From positions 7,271,046 to 7,335,045 of the forward strand of contig JAJEKV010000002.1 of assembly GCA_021234155.1 (NCBI GenBank): 64,000 nucleotides of DNA, given 5' to 3'. Position numbers and translations under genes: made by a program. The DNA is from Isoetes taiwanensis. Its lineage: Eukaryota > Streptophyta > Lycopodiopsida > Isoetales > Isoetaceae. The notes beneath the pieces were generated by a model, which saw nothing but the letters and a program-made list of their open reading frames with translations, was not told the DNA's origin and did no database searches. This document shows positions 1-11,569 of this stretch, piece after piece; positions within the stretch are counted from its first letter, which is position 1, and every line of letters begins with the position of its first letter.

Positions 1-1
1 C

Positions 2-2596
2 GAATCACCTCCAAATGGCTTGTTTGATCATGGCAACTTACATTGGTATCCTGAAGAGCATCAGGTACCTGATATTCAAGGGGATGGCCAGATGCTTGTT
101 TGGACTTGCTACATCCATACAGACCGGATCCAAGATTTCGTTCTTGGGGAGCAGAGGAATTGTGAAGCACCTGCCAATTTTTATCTAAGGAGTTCAGTGC
201 CTGAGAGAGTGTTAAAAAGACCCTACAAGGATTCCCATATGACGTTGAAGAGGTATTGGTTTGATTCATGTGTTTGTGTTTTAAATCATGAGTCCAAGAT
301 CCAATAGGGCCATCCAATAGGTTATGTGGTTGATTATAATTCTTGCTTTTTTAAGTCATTTGATGTGCTTGTCATTAGGATTACACCTAGTAGATCAAAA
401 CTAACTTGTAATGCACAATACAGATATTGGTGTTCATATGGACCTCAAGACAAGACAGCAAACACTCATGTGGTTGAGGATAGACCACGTCCACCGGGCA
501 CACGTAGGAAAAGGGTTGAGAGGGGAGAGGGCATACGTAGGGGCTGCCAGTGCCATTTCACAATCAGGCAACTCTACTTCCTTCCAGAATTTTCACATAT
601 CACTTATTATGGGTTTGATCACAAGAATATCCAAGGTTTGCCCTGCCATGGTAGGTCCATTGACCCATCCTCTGGAGTTAAGTTCAAGCTAGCACCCTGG
701 ATCTCACAAGAATTGAGGGAATGGGTAATAAAGAAGCTTGTCCAATGGCACACGCCACGTAGCATGAACATGCATGAAGAGAGGTGGAGGTTGAGACTTG
801 AAGTGAATGGACAGGAAAGCATGTGTAGGGATGTGTTGAAAATTCGGGACGTGTACAATATTGAAAAGGGAGTTGTTTGTAACACATGGAAGCTACATGA
901 AGATCTTCCCACTAGCATTGACATGTGGGTTCAACAACACCAAGATTCTGTGTTCATGTATGAGCAAGGAGACTTGTTTCAATTAGGAGTTATGACTCCA
1001 ATCCAAAGGGAGTCCATGTTGAGATTTGGCAAGAACAAAGCCATTTGCATGGACTCTTCAACTTTTATTGTGTGTGCTCCTCGTACATTGAGTTGATTTG
1101 ATTATTGTGTATGGTTTAATGCAGGTTCTATCTTTTCACACTTATCGCCTTTGATGAGTATTCCAATGGTTTACCATTGGCTTACGTTATTACCAATTCT
1201 CAAAAGAGTGGAGCTATAACAAAGTGGATGCAAGCACTAAAGGATTTCTTATGCCAAGATGATCCTGATTGGAAACCTTCTTGCATCATTACAGATGACG
1301 CCCATGCTGAGATAAAGGCCGTGAAAAAAGTAACTTGTCAAACTCTAATCCTTGGAAGCATTCCACCATATGTACTAACATTGTTTATTTGCATAGGTTT
1401 TTCCTAGTGTGCCCGTGCAAATTTTCATATGGCACGTGAGGAGGGCTTGGATCAAGTGGTTGCAGAAGAACATCAAGAACAAGGTGGCACGTAACGATCT
1501 GTTCAAGGAACTTGGTTACATTATGTACAGGGCAGAAGGTTCTCTAGGGGACAATGTCTACGGTGAAGATTATAGGGAGGCAGTAAGGAAGGAGGCAACT
1601 AAGAAATTGGAAGACTTAGTGAGGAAGTATCCTCAATACCCCAAGTTGGCGGCTTACATGAGTATGGAGTGGACCAAAAACATTTGCCAATGGGTATTGG
1701 CTACAAGGATGTACCCTCACTCCAACCAAGAGACTAATGCAGCCATAGAGGCATGGCATTGTGCCTTGAAAAGGCGCCTGGGCATTTCAAAACGAGCACT
1801 CCGAGGACGGAGGATTGATTGGCTGCTCTACATTCTAACCAACAACGTGGAGACACACATGGCATACATTAGGTATAACTTCTAATCATCTTCTCTAGCC
1901 TATTTTGATTTTGCAAGTACATAATTCTCTTGTCATCTAGGTCCATGAAGGAAGCAGGGTTTGTGGTGAACACCTCCCATAGTACAGTGTGCCATACTGG
2001 GTGCAAGGAAGATTGCTGATGAACAGGTCACATTCACTAACTTCGAAGAAGGTGAGGCAGAAGTGCAAAGTGAATGCACTCTAGGGCAAGGACCATACTT
2101 TGTGAACGGGGCACACAAGAACTGGGCGTGCTGTGATTGTCCCTGGGGAGCCAAGGGCAACTTATGTAAGCACCAAGTTAAGGTCATGCAAATGTTGGGC
2201 AACTACAGGGATCAAGATCTTTTACAGGTGCTTGGATCCCAATATGGGACAATTGGTGGGGGCATGGACCACTTGAGGCCATGTGAGGATCTATTTCATG
2301 GGACCTTTCATGGGGAGGAAACCACATATGAAGATGTGGCTGAGATTGTAAGCTTGGACGAGTCTCCCTCTCAAAAGGAGACAAGGATTAACCTGGATAA
2401 GACAAGGAGATCCTTACAAGAAGTAATTGCTAGAGTGATGTCAAGGGCAGAAAAAGATCCATGCATGCTAATTGCAACTGATTCACTCATGAGACAACTC
2501 GACACGCGGCTTGAAAGAATGGATGATGTTGGCTACACAAACTCTAACAGAACCATAACATGTATCCCCACTAATGCTGTCGAAGAGGAGTGGTAA
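2..2596 (+). pseudogene. MULE transposase, copy 1, 5' partial and inactivated
   Basis: Catalyses cut-and-paste transposition in the family. Exons read by splice sites and homology to copy 2: about 2-252, 379-1056, 1125-1329, 1397-1872, 1941-2596; introns are GT-AG. Exon 2 has a zinc-binding region (YWCSYGP, then GCQCHF and later PCHG) of WRKY/GCM1-FLYWCH style. The DDE core starts at ICMDS; exon 3 gives LIAFDEYSNGLPLAYVITN-like sequence and TDDAHAEIKA; exon 4 has QIFIWHVRRAW and EAWHCALKRR. Exon 5 holds a SWIM zinc finger (CDC...CKH, 2135-2173) and a coiled C-terminus. Relative to copy 2, about 36 bp are missing near 1056, which removes the residues after the first catalytic Asp (TFKTNDKR) and the splice donor. 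A frameshift lies near the start of exon 5. The start codon is left of the window. Confidence 0.85.
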
Positions 2597-2699
2597 TAGT
2601 TTGGCAAGGCTCAAGCCTCTGATAGAAATTGGGAAGAGGAAAGACAAGGAAAACAAGAAGAATTGGAAGCAAGTTGAGATGGAGGGCCTATTGTGAGAA

Positions 2700-3002
2700 T
2701 GGTATTGTGAGTTTGTTGTTGTTTAATGAGCATTGACACCTTTTGAAGCCACTCATGAGCTTCATTGTCTTGTTAATTGTTCAGGTCAAGTTTAGAGTTT
2801 ACCTATGTCCTTATAAACAATAGGGTATAAACAATAGGTATAAATAAATCAATATTTACCTATTTACTAATTACTTATCCTATTGATAAATATTGTTAAT
2901 GTTATCAATATTTATGTTTAAACCTAACTTACCTAGCATAGGATAAGTAGATAAGTAAATATTAAACCTAACTTACCTAGCATAGGATAAGTTAGGACCT
3001 AG
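2700..3002. other. AT-rich region downstream of the transposase gene
   Basis: Non-coding AT-rich stretch with short repeated words (AAACAATAGG, TAACTTACCTAGCATAGGATAAGT twice at 2930-2995). It is the 3' flank of the transposase gene and precedes the first internal palindrome array. I see no gene here. Confidence 0.6.
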
Positions 3003-3270
3003 AGTTTAATGTTTAATGTTTAGAGTTTAGACCATAGGATAAAAAAGTAATAAAAAAACGTACGGGATCCCCTCCTCCGGGATCCCGCGTCCGCCTGCTT
3101 GGTGATCCCGTCCTCCGGGATCACACAGTAATTAAAACAGGATCCCCTCCTCCGAGATCCTGCGTCCGCCTGCTTGGTGATCCCGTCCTCCGGGATCACA
3201 CAGTAATTAATACGGGATCCCCTCCTCCGGGATCCCGCGTCCGCGAGCTGGTGATCCCGGAGGACATGCT
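3003..3270. repeat. MULE internal palindrome array 1
   Basis: Three tandem units of about 70 bp, each holding two copies of a near-palindrome built on GGGATCCC with TCCTCC/GGAGGA arms. It is preceded by a leader (TTTAATGTTTAATG...GTAATAAAAAAACG) that recurs at 4150-4215 before array 2, so the leader plus array was duplicated inside the element. The same core palindrome fills both terminal inverted repeats. Copy 2 counterpart: 19675-19880. Confidence 0.8.
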
Positions 3271-4149
3271 TCACGCTTTTTTAATTTTTTTTTCCTCTAA
3301 GGTTCTAAGGTCTCCTTTTTTTATTTGTCAAATGTCTCTAAGGTCTAAGGTCTCTTTCCATTGTTTCAATGGTTTAATTCTATTCATTTGCATGGTTGAA
3401 TGTTTCAAATGGATCATAAGTTACAATGGCTTAAAACTGACATTCTAATTCGGAATCATTCTGAATCAACATCAAGTACTGTTGCCATGCCTTAAATGGG
3501 ACGTCCTCAGCGATTACATCGGCACATCAGTGGTAGTCTCCACATCATGTGATCGAAGATATCGCATCCCTCTGGTATCTGTACGACATTCAAACTATAA
3601 AAACCTTATATTTTTCTTACGTATACGGTACCAGAGAGGCAATAAAAAAACCCATTTGGTGCACTCACATGTTTCATACCCCATAATCTAGGTGAACCCC
3701 CCGGGGAGAGGCCTAGGGGTCTCTCTGAATTCCCCATTCTCCACGGTCTCTGCATGAACCATGAGGGGATCATGAAAGTAGAACTTGAATATGAAGGAAG
3801 ACAACAACACGCTTACTTTTGAACGTTTTGATGCTGTTAGGTTGGGCGAGATCTAGCCCCACATCCTCCTGAATTTCATTCAAGTGGACAGGAATATCCT
3901 CAAGACTGTGGGCATTGATGGCACTGCTCTCAACAAGCTGTTGTCAGGTCCTCACCATCTGTCACTTGGCTTGAACAGTAAGCAAATGAACTCGACTGCT
4001 ACTGAACTCAACTGAAACCAACTAACTTTCTATCAAGAACAACTAAGGCAAGGGTATATATAGACTCATGAATCAACCGTTGTACTATCCGTTGTACAAC
4101 GGTTAAGCCATGATTTCAATTTCTAAGGGTAAAGTCGACTTTTTCAATG
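3270..4149. other. Spacer between the two internal arrays
   Basis: About 0.9 kb without a convincing reading frame. It contains a T-rich tract (3280-3320) and short words repeated in series (TCTAAGGTCT). It sits between the convergent 3' ends of the two MULE genes. Copy 2 counterpart: 19880-20770. Confidence 0.5.
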
Positions 4150-4590
4150 GCCTAGAGTTTAATGTTTAATGTTTAGAGTTTAGAGCATAGGATAAAAAAG
4201 TAATAAAAAAACGTACGGGATCCCCTCCTCCGGGATCCCGCGCCCGCCTGCTTGGTGATCCCGTCCTCCACGATCACACACTAATTAAAACGGGATCCCC
4301 TCCTCCGGGATCTCGCGTCCGCCTGCTTGCTGATCCCGTCCTCCGGGATCACGGAGTAATTAAAACGGGATTCCGTCCTCCGGGATCCCGCGGCCCGCCT
4401 GCTTGGTGATCCCGTCCTCCGGGATCACACAATAATTAAAACGGGATTCCGTCCTCCGGGATCCCGCGTTCGCCTGCTCGATGATCCCATCCTCGGGGAT
4501 CACAGAGTAATTAAAACGGGATTCCGTCCTCCGGGATCCCGCGGCCCACCTGCTTGGTGATCCCGTCCTCCGGGATCACAGCATTGAATA
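4150..4590. repeat. MULE internal palindrome array 2
   Basis: Five tandem units of about 75 bp: TAATTAAAACGGGATTCC followed by GATCCC-centred palindromes and a CGCCTGCTTGGTGATCCC segment. Same core as array 1 and the terminal repeats. In copy 2 (20800-21245) the array is heavily corrupted by the CAG/CTG error pattern. Confidence 0.8.
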
Positions 4591-4739
4591 TGTTAATATA
4601 TTATTTATCATAGCCTTTGACCATTGAAATATGTCTTGGAATAGTGGAAACATTGAAGTATTACTTTTAATAAGCTTTGAAACATTAAACTTTGGTGCAT
4701 TGAGCCATTGCACTTTTATAAACCAATACAATTACACTA

Positions 4740-4870
4740 ACTCAAAAGCCAAAATCACATTCAAGTGTTCAAGTGTTCACATTAAAGTCTTCAAGAAAAT
4801 ATTCACATTCAAGTGTTCAAGAAAATATTCACATTCAAAGTTTTCAGATTATCACATTCACAGATTTTTA
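4740..4870 (+). repeat. Short tandem repeat, TTCAAGAAAATATTCACA
   Basis: Two to three imperfect copies of a 26-bp word (ACATTCAAGTGTTCAAGAAAATATTC) in AT-rich non-coding DNA between the arrays and the 3' end of the second MULE gene. Present equally in copy 2 at 21415-21540. Confidence 0.6.
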
Positions 4871-5143
4871 CCAGAATGTCAAGGAATGTCAAGGACCATG
4901 AACCAGTAAGCGGGTCTGGGGTCTACTATCACCCATGCCACCCTGGGGTAAGTGAAAGGTGGACTTCCCTGCAGCCAAGCAATCGTGCAGTTTCTGGAGC
5001 ATTATCTTGTAGCCTGACCTCATGCAATCTATGTCTTCTTTTTTGAACCAATCACGGTTAATCAGAACCTGCATTAAAACATGCATTTAGCCATGAACTG
5101 ATAACATGCACACACAAAAAAGAAACAACAAAATTACATAAAC

Positions 5144-7501
5144 TCAAAGACTCGCATTATCCTCCTTGCCACTGATGTCTCTAACAAATTTCTTCACATA
5201 ATTTATGACATACACACCACAGTCCGAATTATTGAGCTGTTGGGGAGTTTCTAATGGAATGCAGGGTGCATTATGCAATGCACTTTCCTCATGCCTCCAC
5301 CTCTTAAACACGTCTGTGAGGAATCTGCGAGTATCAATAACAAATTAGCTTAAATCATAAGGCAAAAGATTAAATAATTCGAGATAGAGAGGAATACTTA
5401 CAGTGTGACAAATTCTCGGGTAGATGCATGCAAGGGATCATAGGAATTAAGGTGCAGAATGCAAGGGCAGGGCACGCTAGGCCATCAGTTACTAAGATGA
5501 AAAGGCTCCAATGGCCACTAAGAAATAGCAAATTGAAAGGCAATTAAAATAGATTTAAAACACAATTAATCAAGCCAAAGAGTTTACCCAGCATTGACAG
5601 GAATATAATAGAATTGTGTTGTCTGGATCTTCTAGCGTGCCCTACCAAACGGGTTATCATGGATGAGCTTGGCAAACTGCTCATAAGCCCTTGCCAACCC
5701 GGCCTTGCTTCCACTCAAGAATAGCCCGAATGCACCAGGATGCAGGAAGACATGATGGCACCTTTTCTGGATAGGAATTGAGTGCAGAATTACCCTGTAC
5801 AATGATTGAGTGCAATGATCATCTGAAATTCAAGAAACTTAAGAACTTAAAAACTTACAGGAGATAAGAACCAATGCAATCCGAGTCCTCATCTCTCTCC
5901 ACTTCCCCGAGGCCAGAAGGGATTGTCATAAATTTAAGGGCCTCGGCTTCCTGGATGTAAAACTCAACATGTGCTGACTTGCTGCCGACCTTGATGAAGG
6001 GGCTCTCAACCACCATAGGGAAATTTAAAGTGAAGGGACACTGCCATCGATCGGCATCAACACCTTTTTGGTAGTCCAAAACTGAATCTAGAAAATGTGG
6101 ATCAATAGAATACAGATGATACAGCATAATCTTGCTGGACTTGGGAATATTTTCTTCAGCAGTTTCAAGCAGGATCCGGTTAGGGGCCATGATTTCAGTG
6201 GATTTACGGGGGGGTTTAGGGGGTTTTGGGTCTGGACGCTACCTCAGAGAAGTTTTTTGGCGTGGTTTAGGCTGTGGGGACGAAAACTTACCTCCTGCTG
6301 CAGCCTCGGCAGCCACCTCTTCGCTCAAATCATCATCGTCCAATTGCCTTTGCTCCTGTTCTTTGGTTAGAGGAGGCCAAAGCTCATCATCAGAGATTAA
6401 ATTTTTAGTGTTGTTCCTGATCCGTGCCTTTATCTCCTCGATCTGCAATTGTTGGCTTTCCAATTCACTTACTTTCTTCCTCTGGACTTGCAAATTAATG
6501 AAGGCTTCCCTTTCGCTCTTATCGAGAAGACCCATTTCAATTTGCTCATCGGCCACCACTCCAGCCATTCTCCTGGCCCTCTGCAATTTTCGGGTCAGGT
6601 TGTGGCCATATTTATAATCCGGATCCAAGCTTCTGGCCACAGAAATTTTCTCATAACTCCTCTTCCACTGATTGGCATTCGCCTTGGCGGGCTCTGCATT
6701 GGGAAAAAGTATTCGATTTGGAATCCTCCCCCTCGGCGCATCAGGAACCTGAAACCTATCATACAAGGCATGCACTCTGAACCTATGATTTTCAAGCTCA
6801 ACATTCCTGGAGTAAGTTTTGGTGCAGTCCTCAATTAAGCACTTCCATCAGGGGCCTCTTGATACTCGAAAAACACTTGAGCAGGTTCAGGCTCGTTGTC
6901 TATGACCTGACCCTTTGCTACATCCTTACCCCCTTCCTCATTCAAATCACCCAGCAGTTGAGCGTCCACAGAAATTCCTGGGATCACCTCCACCTCTAGA
7001 TTCTTCCCCACATCCGATTTTTCCTGCCTACATCCGATTTTACTTGCCCTGTCGGCTTTAGGGACTCCACCTTGGCCTCCGATTCCGCTTCAGTGCGCAG
7101 GAAGTCCGGAATCTTGAATGCATATGAAGCGCCTGAGTCAAGACAAACATTCTCGCCAAAACTGGTGTTGAGGCTGACTTCGAGGGTTATGGACTCGTCC
7201 ATCTGCAAGCCACAGTAAGATTTAGTTAAGAATAGTAGGAAATAGTAAAAAACTTGATAAAACAGAGTGAAAGAGTTAATTTTACCTCCGTAACTTCGTT
7301 AATACAGGAGGTAAACGACTTCTGCAACGCCAACGGTGCCGTCGCCCGACAAAAAGAATGTGCACAGAGGAATCCGGGAGTGGCCAAAGCGAGAGTTCTG
7401 GCGCCCAGACTTGGACTCTTCGACATCGACGGAGTGCTCTCCCGTCCTCTGATATCCCCAGGCGCTACGTGGCGGACAGCTAGTGGCCACGTACGCATCA
7501 T
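5144..7501 (-). pseudogene. MULE second gene: C2H2 finger + coiled coil + Ulp1-type protease, copy 1
   Basis: Convergent partner of the transposase. Likely exon 1 is 7286-7501 (ATG at 7501; donor at GAG/GTAAAA), and exon 2 starts at 7202 after a CAG acceptor. A C2H2 finger lies at 6770-6841 (C-x4-C-x12-H-x4-H), then a charged coiled coil (about 6400-6640). The 3' exons (5859-6230, 5588-5794, 5402-5517, 5144-5324) encode a C48/Ulp1 fold: GGHWSLFI supplies the catalytic His, HLNSYDPLH the Asp position, PQQLNNSDCGVYVINY the Gln and Cys. Ulp1 proteases cut SUMO or related modifiers. Broken by a 1-bp loss near 7030, a TAG at 6239 (TGG in copy 2) and a shift between the His and Asp motifs. MULEs carrying Ulp1 sequence are known in angiosperms (Kaonashi-type); the added finger is inferred from frame, not proven by transcript. 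Confidence 0.78.
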
Positions 7502-7544
7502 TAATGGCCTGTCCGAATTTAATTAAAATAAAAGGTACTGCTGC

Positions 7545-8395
7545 TTCTGGGATTCCGGAGGACGGTATAAATCACCAGATCTAACGGCTACGAGCAAACC
7601 ACCTCGGAGTGCATCTAACGGCGGAGAATAACTCCCGCCTCCACGTCTGCGAGCTCCACGTCGGCGCTCTCCACGTCGGCCACGGCCGGGTGATCCCGGA
7701 GGACGGGATCCACTCACCCGGGTGGGTGATCCCGGAGAAGGGGATCACCATGGCGGATAGGCCCGCCGTAAACAGCCACGGCCCGGAGAACAGGATCCAA
7801 GTCGGTGATCACCCCGGAGGAGGGGATCCACGTCACCCGATCGGGGATCCCGGAGGACGGGATTCACCTCGGCGGATTGCGTCCGCCATTATCAGCCACG
7901 GGCGGGTGATCCCGGAGGAGGGGATCCACGTCCGGGGTGCCGGGGATCCCGGAGGAGTGGATCACCTCGGCGGATAGCGTCCGCCGTTATCAGCCACGGG
8001 CGGGTGATCCCGGAGGAGGGGATCCATGTCCGGGGTGCCGGGGATCCCGGAGGAGGGGATCACCTCGACGGATAGCGTCCACCGATATCAGCCACGGGTC
8101 GGGGATCCCGGAGGAGGGGATCCACGTGCTCATGCCCGGGGATCCCGGAGGGCGGGATCATCACGGCGGATAACGTACGCCGTTAACAGCCACCGGCTAT
8201 GGGGATCCCGGAGGAGAAGATCGCCTGGATGATCCCGGAGGCGGGGATCTCTGAGGCGGGACGGCCGCGATGGCACGGGGGTTTGGACGCCGGGGATGGA
8301 CCGGGCCGACATGGCGTGTGCCGTACGGGGTCTTCCCAACGGACCCCGTCGAGAGCGGCCTGGGATCCCGGAGGACGGTAAAAGTATCATGAGCC
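7545..8395 (-). repeat. MULE right terminal inverted repeat, copy 1
   Basis: About 850 bp of GC-rich DNA, inversely matching 15026-15785. From 7750 to 8240 it is an array of about five 98-bp units, each with two GGGATCCCGGAGGAGGGGAT near-palindromes and a hairpin GGCGGATAGCGTCCGCC. The outer 150 bp is single-copy and aligns best with the left end (GTCCGTTGGGAAGACCCC, CGTCCAAACCCC, ATCGCGGCCG). It should contain the promoter of the second gene, as MuDR repeats do. Confidence 0.85.
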
Positions 8396-8404
8396 CTTCA
8401 TGGA
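8396..8404. other. MULE target-site duplication, right side, copy 1
   Basis: CTTCATGGA directly after the element end. The same 9 bp precede the left end of copy 2 (15017-15025) and follow its right end (24872-24880). Confidence 0.8.
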
Positions 8405-8765
8405 CACCCAATTGCCCACGTCAAATATCTTAAAAGCACAATCCGAAAACCTGTACAACATCATAATGGCAATATGACAGAGTCGTTGATTTCCTACTTA
8501 ATATCTAACCCAAACAAATCTAAGACATTGAATCACGGATAAAAGAATCAAATGAGAACATTAAGTACATCATAAAAATATACCCTTTCACTCTTGCCTC
8601 TCCAATAAGTAACTCAAAAAATGGGTACATGTTTGGCAAGTGCCCCTCAAATAAAGGGCTGTTGACCCTTTTATTTTTCATTTAAAATTCTCTCAGCAAA
8701 TTCTTTTACAAACGCTTCTGAACACGAAGGATTCGAGCACAGTAGTAAAATCCCAATATTTATAA
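8405..8765. other. Intergenic spacer between MULE and Helitron
   Basis: AT-rich flank with no recognisable gene. Same in copy 2 at 24881-25239. Confidence 0.5.
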
Positions 8766-8776
8766 CTAGTAAAGGT

Positions 8777-9550
8777 GCCCAGCGTTGCTGGGCATAAGTT
8801 GGAAGCTTGTAAATGTTTTGGCCGCAATGAGAAAAGCGTATAACGATGCCTAGCATTGTTGGGCTTTACTTGGAAACATGTAGATGATAACGCACGCATG
8901 CACCTACCATCTACACCGCATACACCTAAAACTACATTGAACCTAAATCTTAAGTCTAACATGGAATCTTGGTCGTCTTGCAGCATCAAATTTTGACCAT
9001 TGCGTCACTTTTCTGAAGACACGCACGGTCGAACATGCGATTGTAAGAAAATCTGGTATGGAAGATGCAGCATGATCATATAGGGGATAGAAAAAAGGTC
9101 TAGCATTGCTGGGCTGTAATGCAGTTGTTTAAAGGCGGTTGTAGAGCTATAGGCAGTTGTTGATCATTGAAGTATTCCAAAATTTGCTTTCATATTAGCG
9201 ATGGTGATTTCATGATAAACCAAGATGTTAGAGTAATTTTTTGTTGGCCAACTTGTACAACCTTTTTGGCAATTGTGGTACGCACAATAAAGAAAAAATA
9301 ACAATGGCAAAGATTTGATTATAGAGGAAGTCTAAATTGTTGTACACAAAGATAAGGCAACTTCGAGCTCAACCTCAATATTTATTAAGATAGTCAATTG
9401 GAAAGTGTACAATCTATACATTCCCATGGCCAGGCATAAAAAACATAGTTAGATTGCATATTTAAGTTGAAAACATATAAAATAGCAATTGATTGCATAA
9501 CTTAAGTTGAGAATGTAATAAAATAGCAAAATTGCCCAGCTTTGCTAGGC
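8777..9550 (-). repeat. Four Helitron-type 3' hairpins in series
   Basis: 17-nt hairpins at 8777-8793, 8848-8864, 9098-9114 and 9534-9550, all variants of GCCCAGCAANGCTGGGC on the minus strand. The first is followed after 7 nt by CTAG; the third and fourth after 7 nt by CTAT; the second is eroded. They suggest nested insertions or alternative 3' ends of one family. Confidence 0.7.
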
Positions 9551-10339
9551 TATAAGGCAGTCTTATTAAGGGAATTGTTAGACCATAGACGTTGTAAATA
9601 TTGGTTCCATTAATAGACCTTATCAATTAAAAACCATTCATTTTCATGCAATACCCTTGAGGCTAATCTAAGACGAATAAGATCAAGTTGACTTTAGCAT
9701 CTTTAATTCTATAGCACTGCAGCATAACTCGCTTAAAGTGAACATGTAGAATCATTTTTACAATTTGCAAGATGGTTTGAATATGGACGACTTTGAGAAT
9801 GAAATGCACACCATGTTGAAGTAAGAGAATGCTTCAAAATTAACTGCCCTACCACCTATATGGTCACAGTTATAAAAGCTGGCCCAGCCAACACGTTGCC
9901 AAAGATGAAATCTAGATATAAATTTCCATCATGAACGTCCCCTGAAACAAAAGGTATATAGCATCAAGCAAATACTTATATAACCCACTACATTGTACTT
10001 TGTCATGGTCAAAATACTTGCATGTGCAGCTGCACAACACTCTTGTATGAGAGGGAAATTTCTCATTGAGCAGCTGTCTATATGAGCACAGCATGAAAAC
10101 CTCTAGCTGCATGTGAATACCATGCCTCCACTTGGATGGAACTCTAAACATCATATTCGTTTAAACACCATATTGGTTCCATATGCAAGAAATCAGTTCC
10201 TTATATCAGAATAGATGCAAAGCATGAACTTGCCTCCATTTGAACGAAACTCTGAGCATCATCATAGCCCAAATGCCACAGGGCCTGTATATTTCAGCTC
10301 AAATTAATAGTATATACTTTAAACCCTCCGTTTATTTTG

Positions 10340-11128
10340 GTAGACTTTGTATTTTCAGTTGTGTTTAGCTTCCCAATTGCATCTGCCACCACATCCGAAG
10401 ATGCCCTCAGATCTGCTTCTCTTAGTCATGCATCTTCTACTACTTGCAACTGAGATCTAGTAGTCCTTTTGCAATTGCTTAGATCATTACAGAAATCAAA
10501 TGACGGTCCCTTTAATGCAGGATTTGATGGGCCTAATATGAGACAATGATTTCTAGGATCAATGTTGCTTTGGATCAATACTGCAGCAACAGAATCAGTC
10601 CTTGCAACTAAAACCTATTGTACCTCATCATGTCCATCTGTAACCTAGCAGCTACTAAAACCTAGCATCCCCCAATGTGGCCACATTTCTTTGTTACAGA
10701 AGCTTGATGTTCTATGTGAATTCCTGCTGCAGCACATTTGACAAATACCTCCACAAGCTTAACAGTAGTTGTGGTTCCGACAAATCCAGTATACACATCA
10801 GCAATAAGAGGAGCCAAGAAATCAACATAAGAAGTTCTACATCTTTGTTCCTTGCTTATGCTTAATCTTGCTTTCCTTTGTTCTCTATCATGGAAACCCC
10901 TAGCATAAAACAAATGTTCTACCTTTTTTGGAACTGTATCCATAGATAGTATGCCAGATCTAGTCCAGACTCATTTGAAGTAGAAGCCAAAGAAGCAGAA
11001 TGTTTGACACAAAAATTGTCTAGATATTTGGCCATCTGACCAACTTGAACTTGAACTGGATCAGAGGAACCAAACATCCGTGAATATATCTTGTTTGGTT
11101 GATGAGATTTGAATGTGTACCACACCTT
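10340..11128 (-). pseudogene. Isocitrate lyase fragment, copy 1
   Basis: Isocitrate lyase splits isocitrate to glyoxylate and succinate in the glyoxylate cycle. The fragment begins at a kept splice acceptor (CTTTCAG, exon from 11128) with KVWYTFKSHQPNK, then [15 protein letters not shown], a frameshift, [30 protein letters not shown], and the family active-site motif KKCGH. After another shift and stop it continues VLVARTDSVAAVLIQSNIDP and NPALKG, fading near 10340. It covers roughly the middle third of the enzyme. At least two frameshifts, in-frame stops and changes such as DGDTGFGG to DVYTGFVG show it is dead. It lies inside the Helitron-like element and is read in that element's direction, which fits gene capture. 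Confidence 0.82.
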
Positions 11129-11569
11129 CTGAAAGCCAATAAAGAGGTTGACATTCGATAAAGATATCAATGAGGTTCTGCAACTACAAACAACAAAATC
11201 CTATGGTAGAATGAGACCAACATTCTAGTGAAACCAATAAACACAATGCCATGAAGGTAACTATACCAATCAGCAGCAATAAAAGGCCGAAATAGTCAAT
11301 GCTTGGCCCTTTCACATTATAGCAACCACTACAGTTGGTAAATGTTGGTAAAAAATCTTCGAGACCATAAATCCTTTGTCATTTAAGATCTATTTTGCAG
11401 CTCTATGTCAGTTCCTCATGCAGAATATGGGCCTGTCATAAATTTATATAGGAACTTAGATGGTCTTACTACTGCCTCAACCTTAAGGCAACTATGTATC
11501 TAGCATCGATTATCCCTGGTCATAGATTTTTACAGATCCGAGTACAAAATAAAAAAGAGAAAAACAACT

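Larger units (their letters stand above)
1..8395 (+). mobile_element. Mutator-like element (MULE), copy 1, left end outside window
   Basis: Right-hand 8.4 kb of a two-gene MULE that is complete as copy 2 at 15026-24871. It carries a transposase gene on the plus strand (2-2596), a convergent second gene on the minus strand (5144-7501), internal palindrome arrays between them, and a long terminal inverted repeat ending at 8395. The outer terminus, read inward, begins GGCTCATGATACTTTTACC, and the flanking 9 bp CTTCATGGA at 8396-8404 equals the 9 bp left of copy 2, as expected for the 9-11 bp target duplications of Mutator elements. Two convergent genes between long inverted repeats is the layout of maize MuDR. 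This copy is coding-dead (36-bp deletion in the transposase, nonsense codon and frameshifts in the second gene). Confidence 0.85.

Noticed and set aside
7545-8395. CRISPR-like or rRNA-like GC-rich repeat array
   Set aside because: Units sit at the ends of a transposon, are palindromic with variable spacing, have an inverted partner at 15026-15785, and the host is a plant.
10662-11170. Functional isocitrate lyase gene
   Set aside because: Only the middle of the enzyme, with shared frameshifts and stops in both copies.
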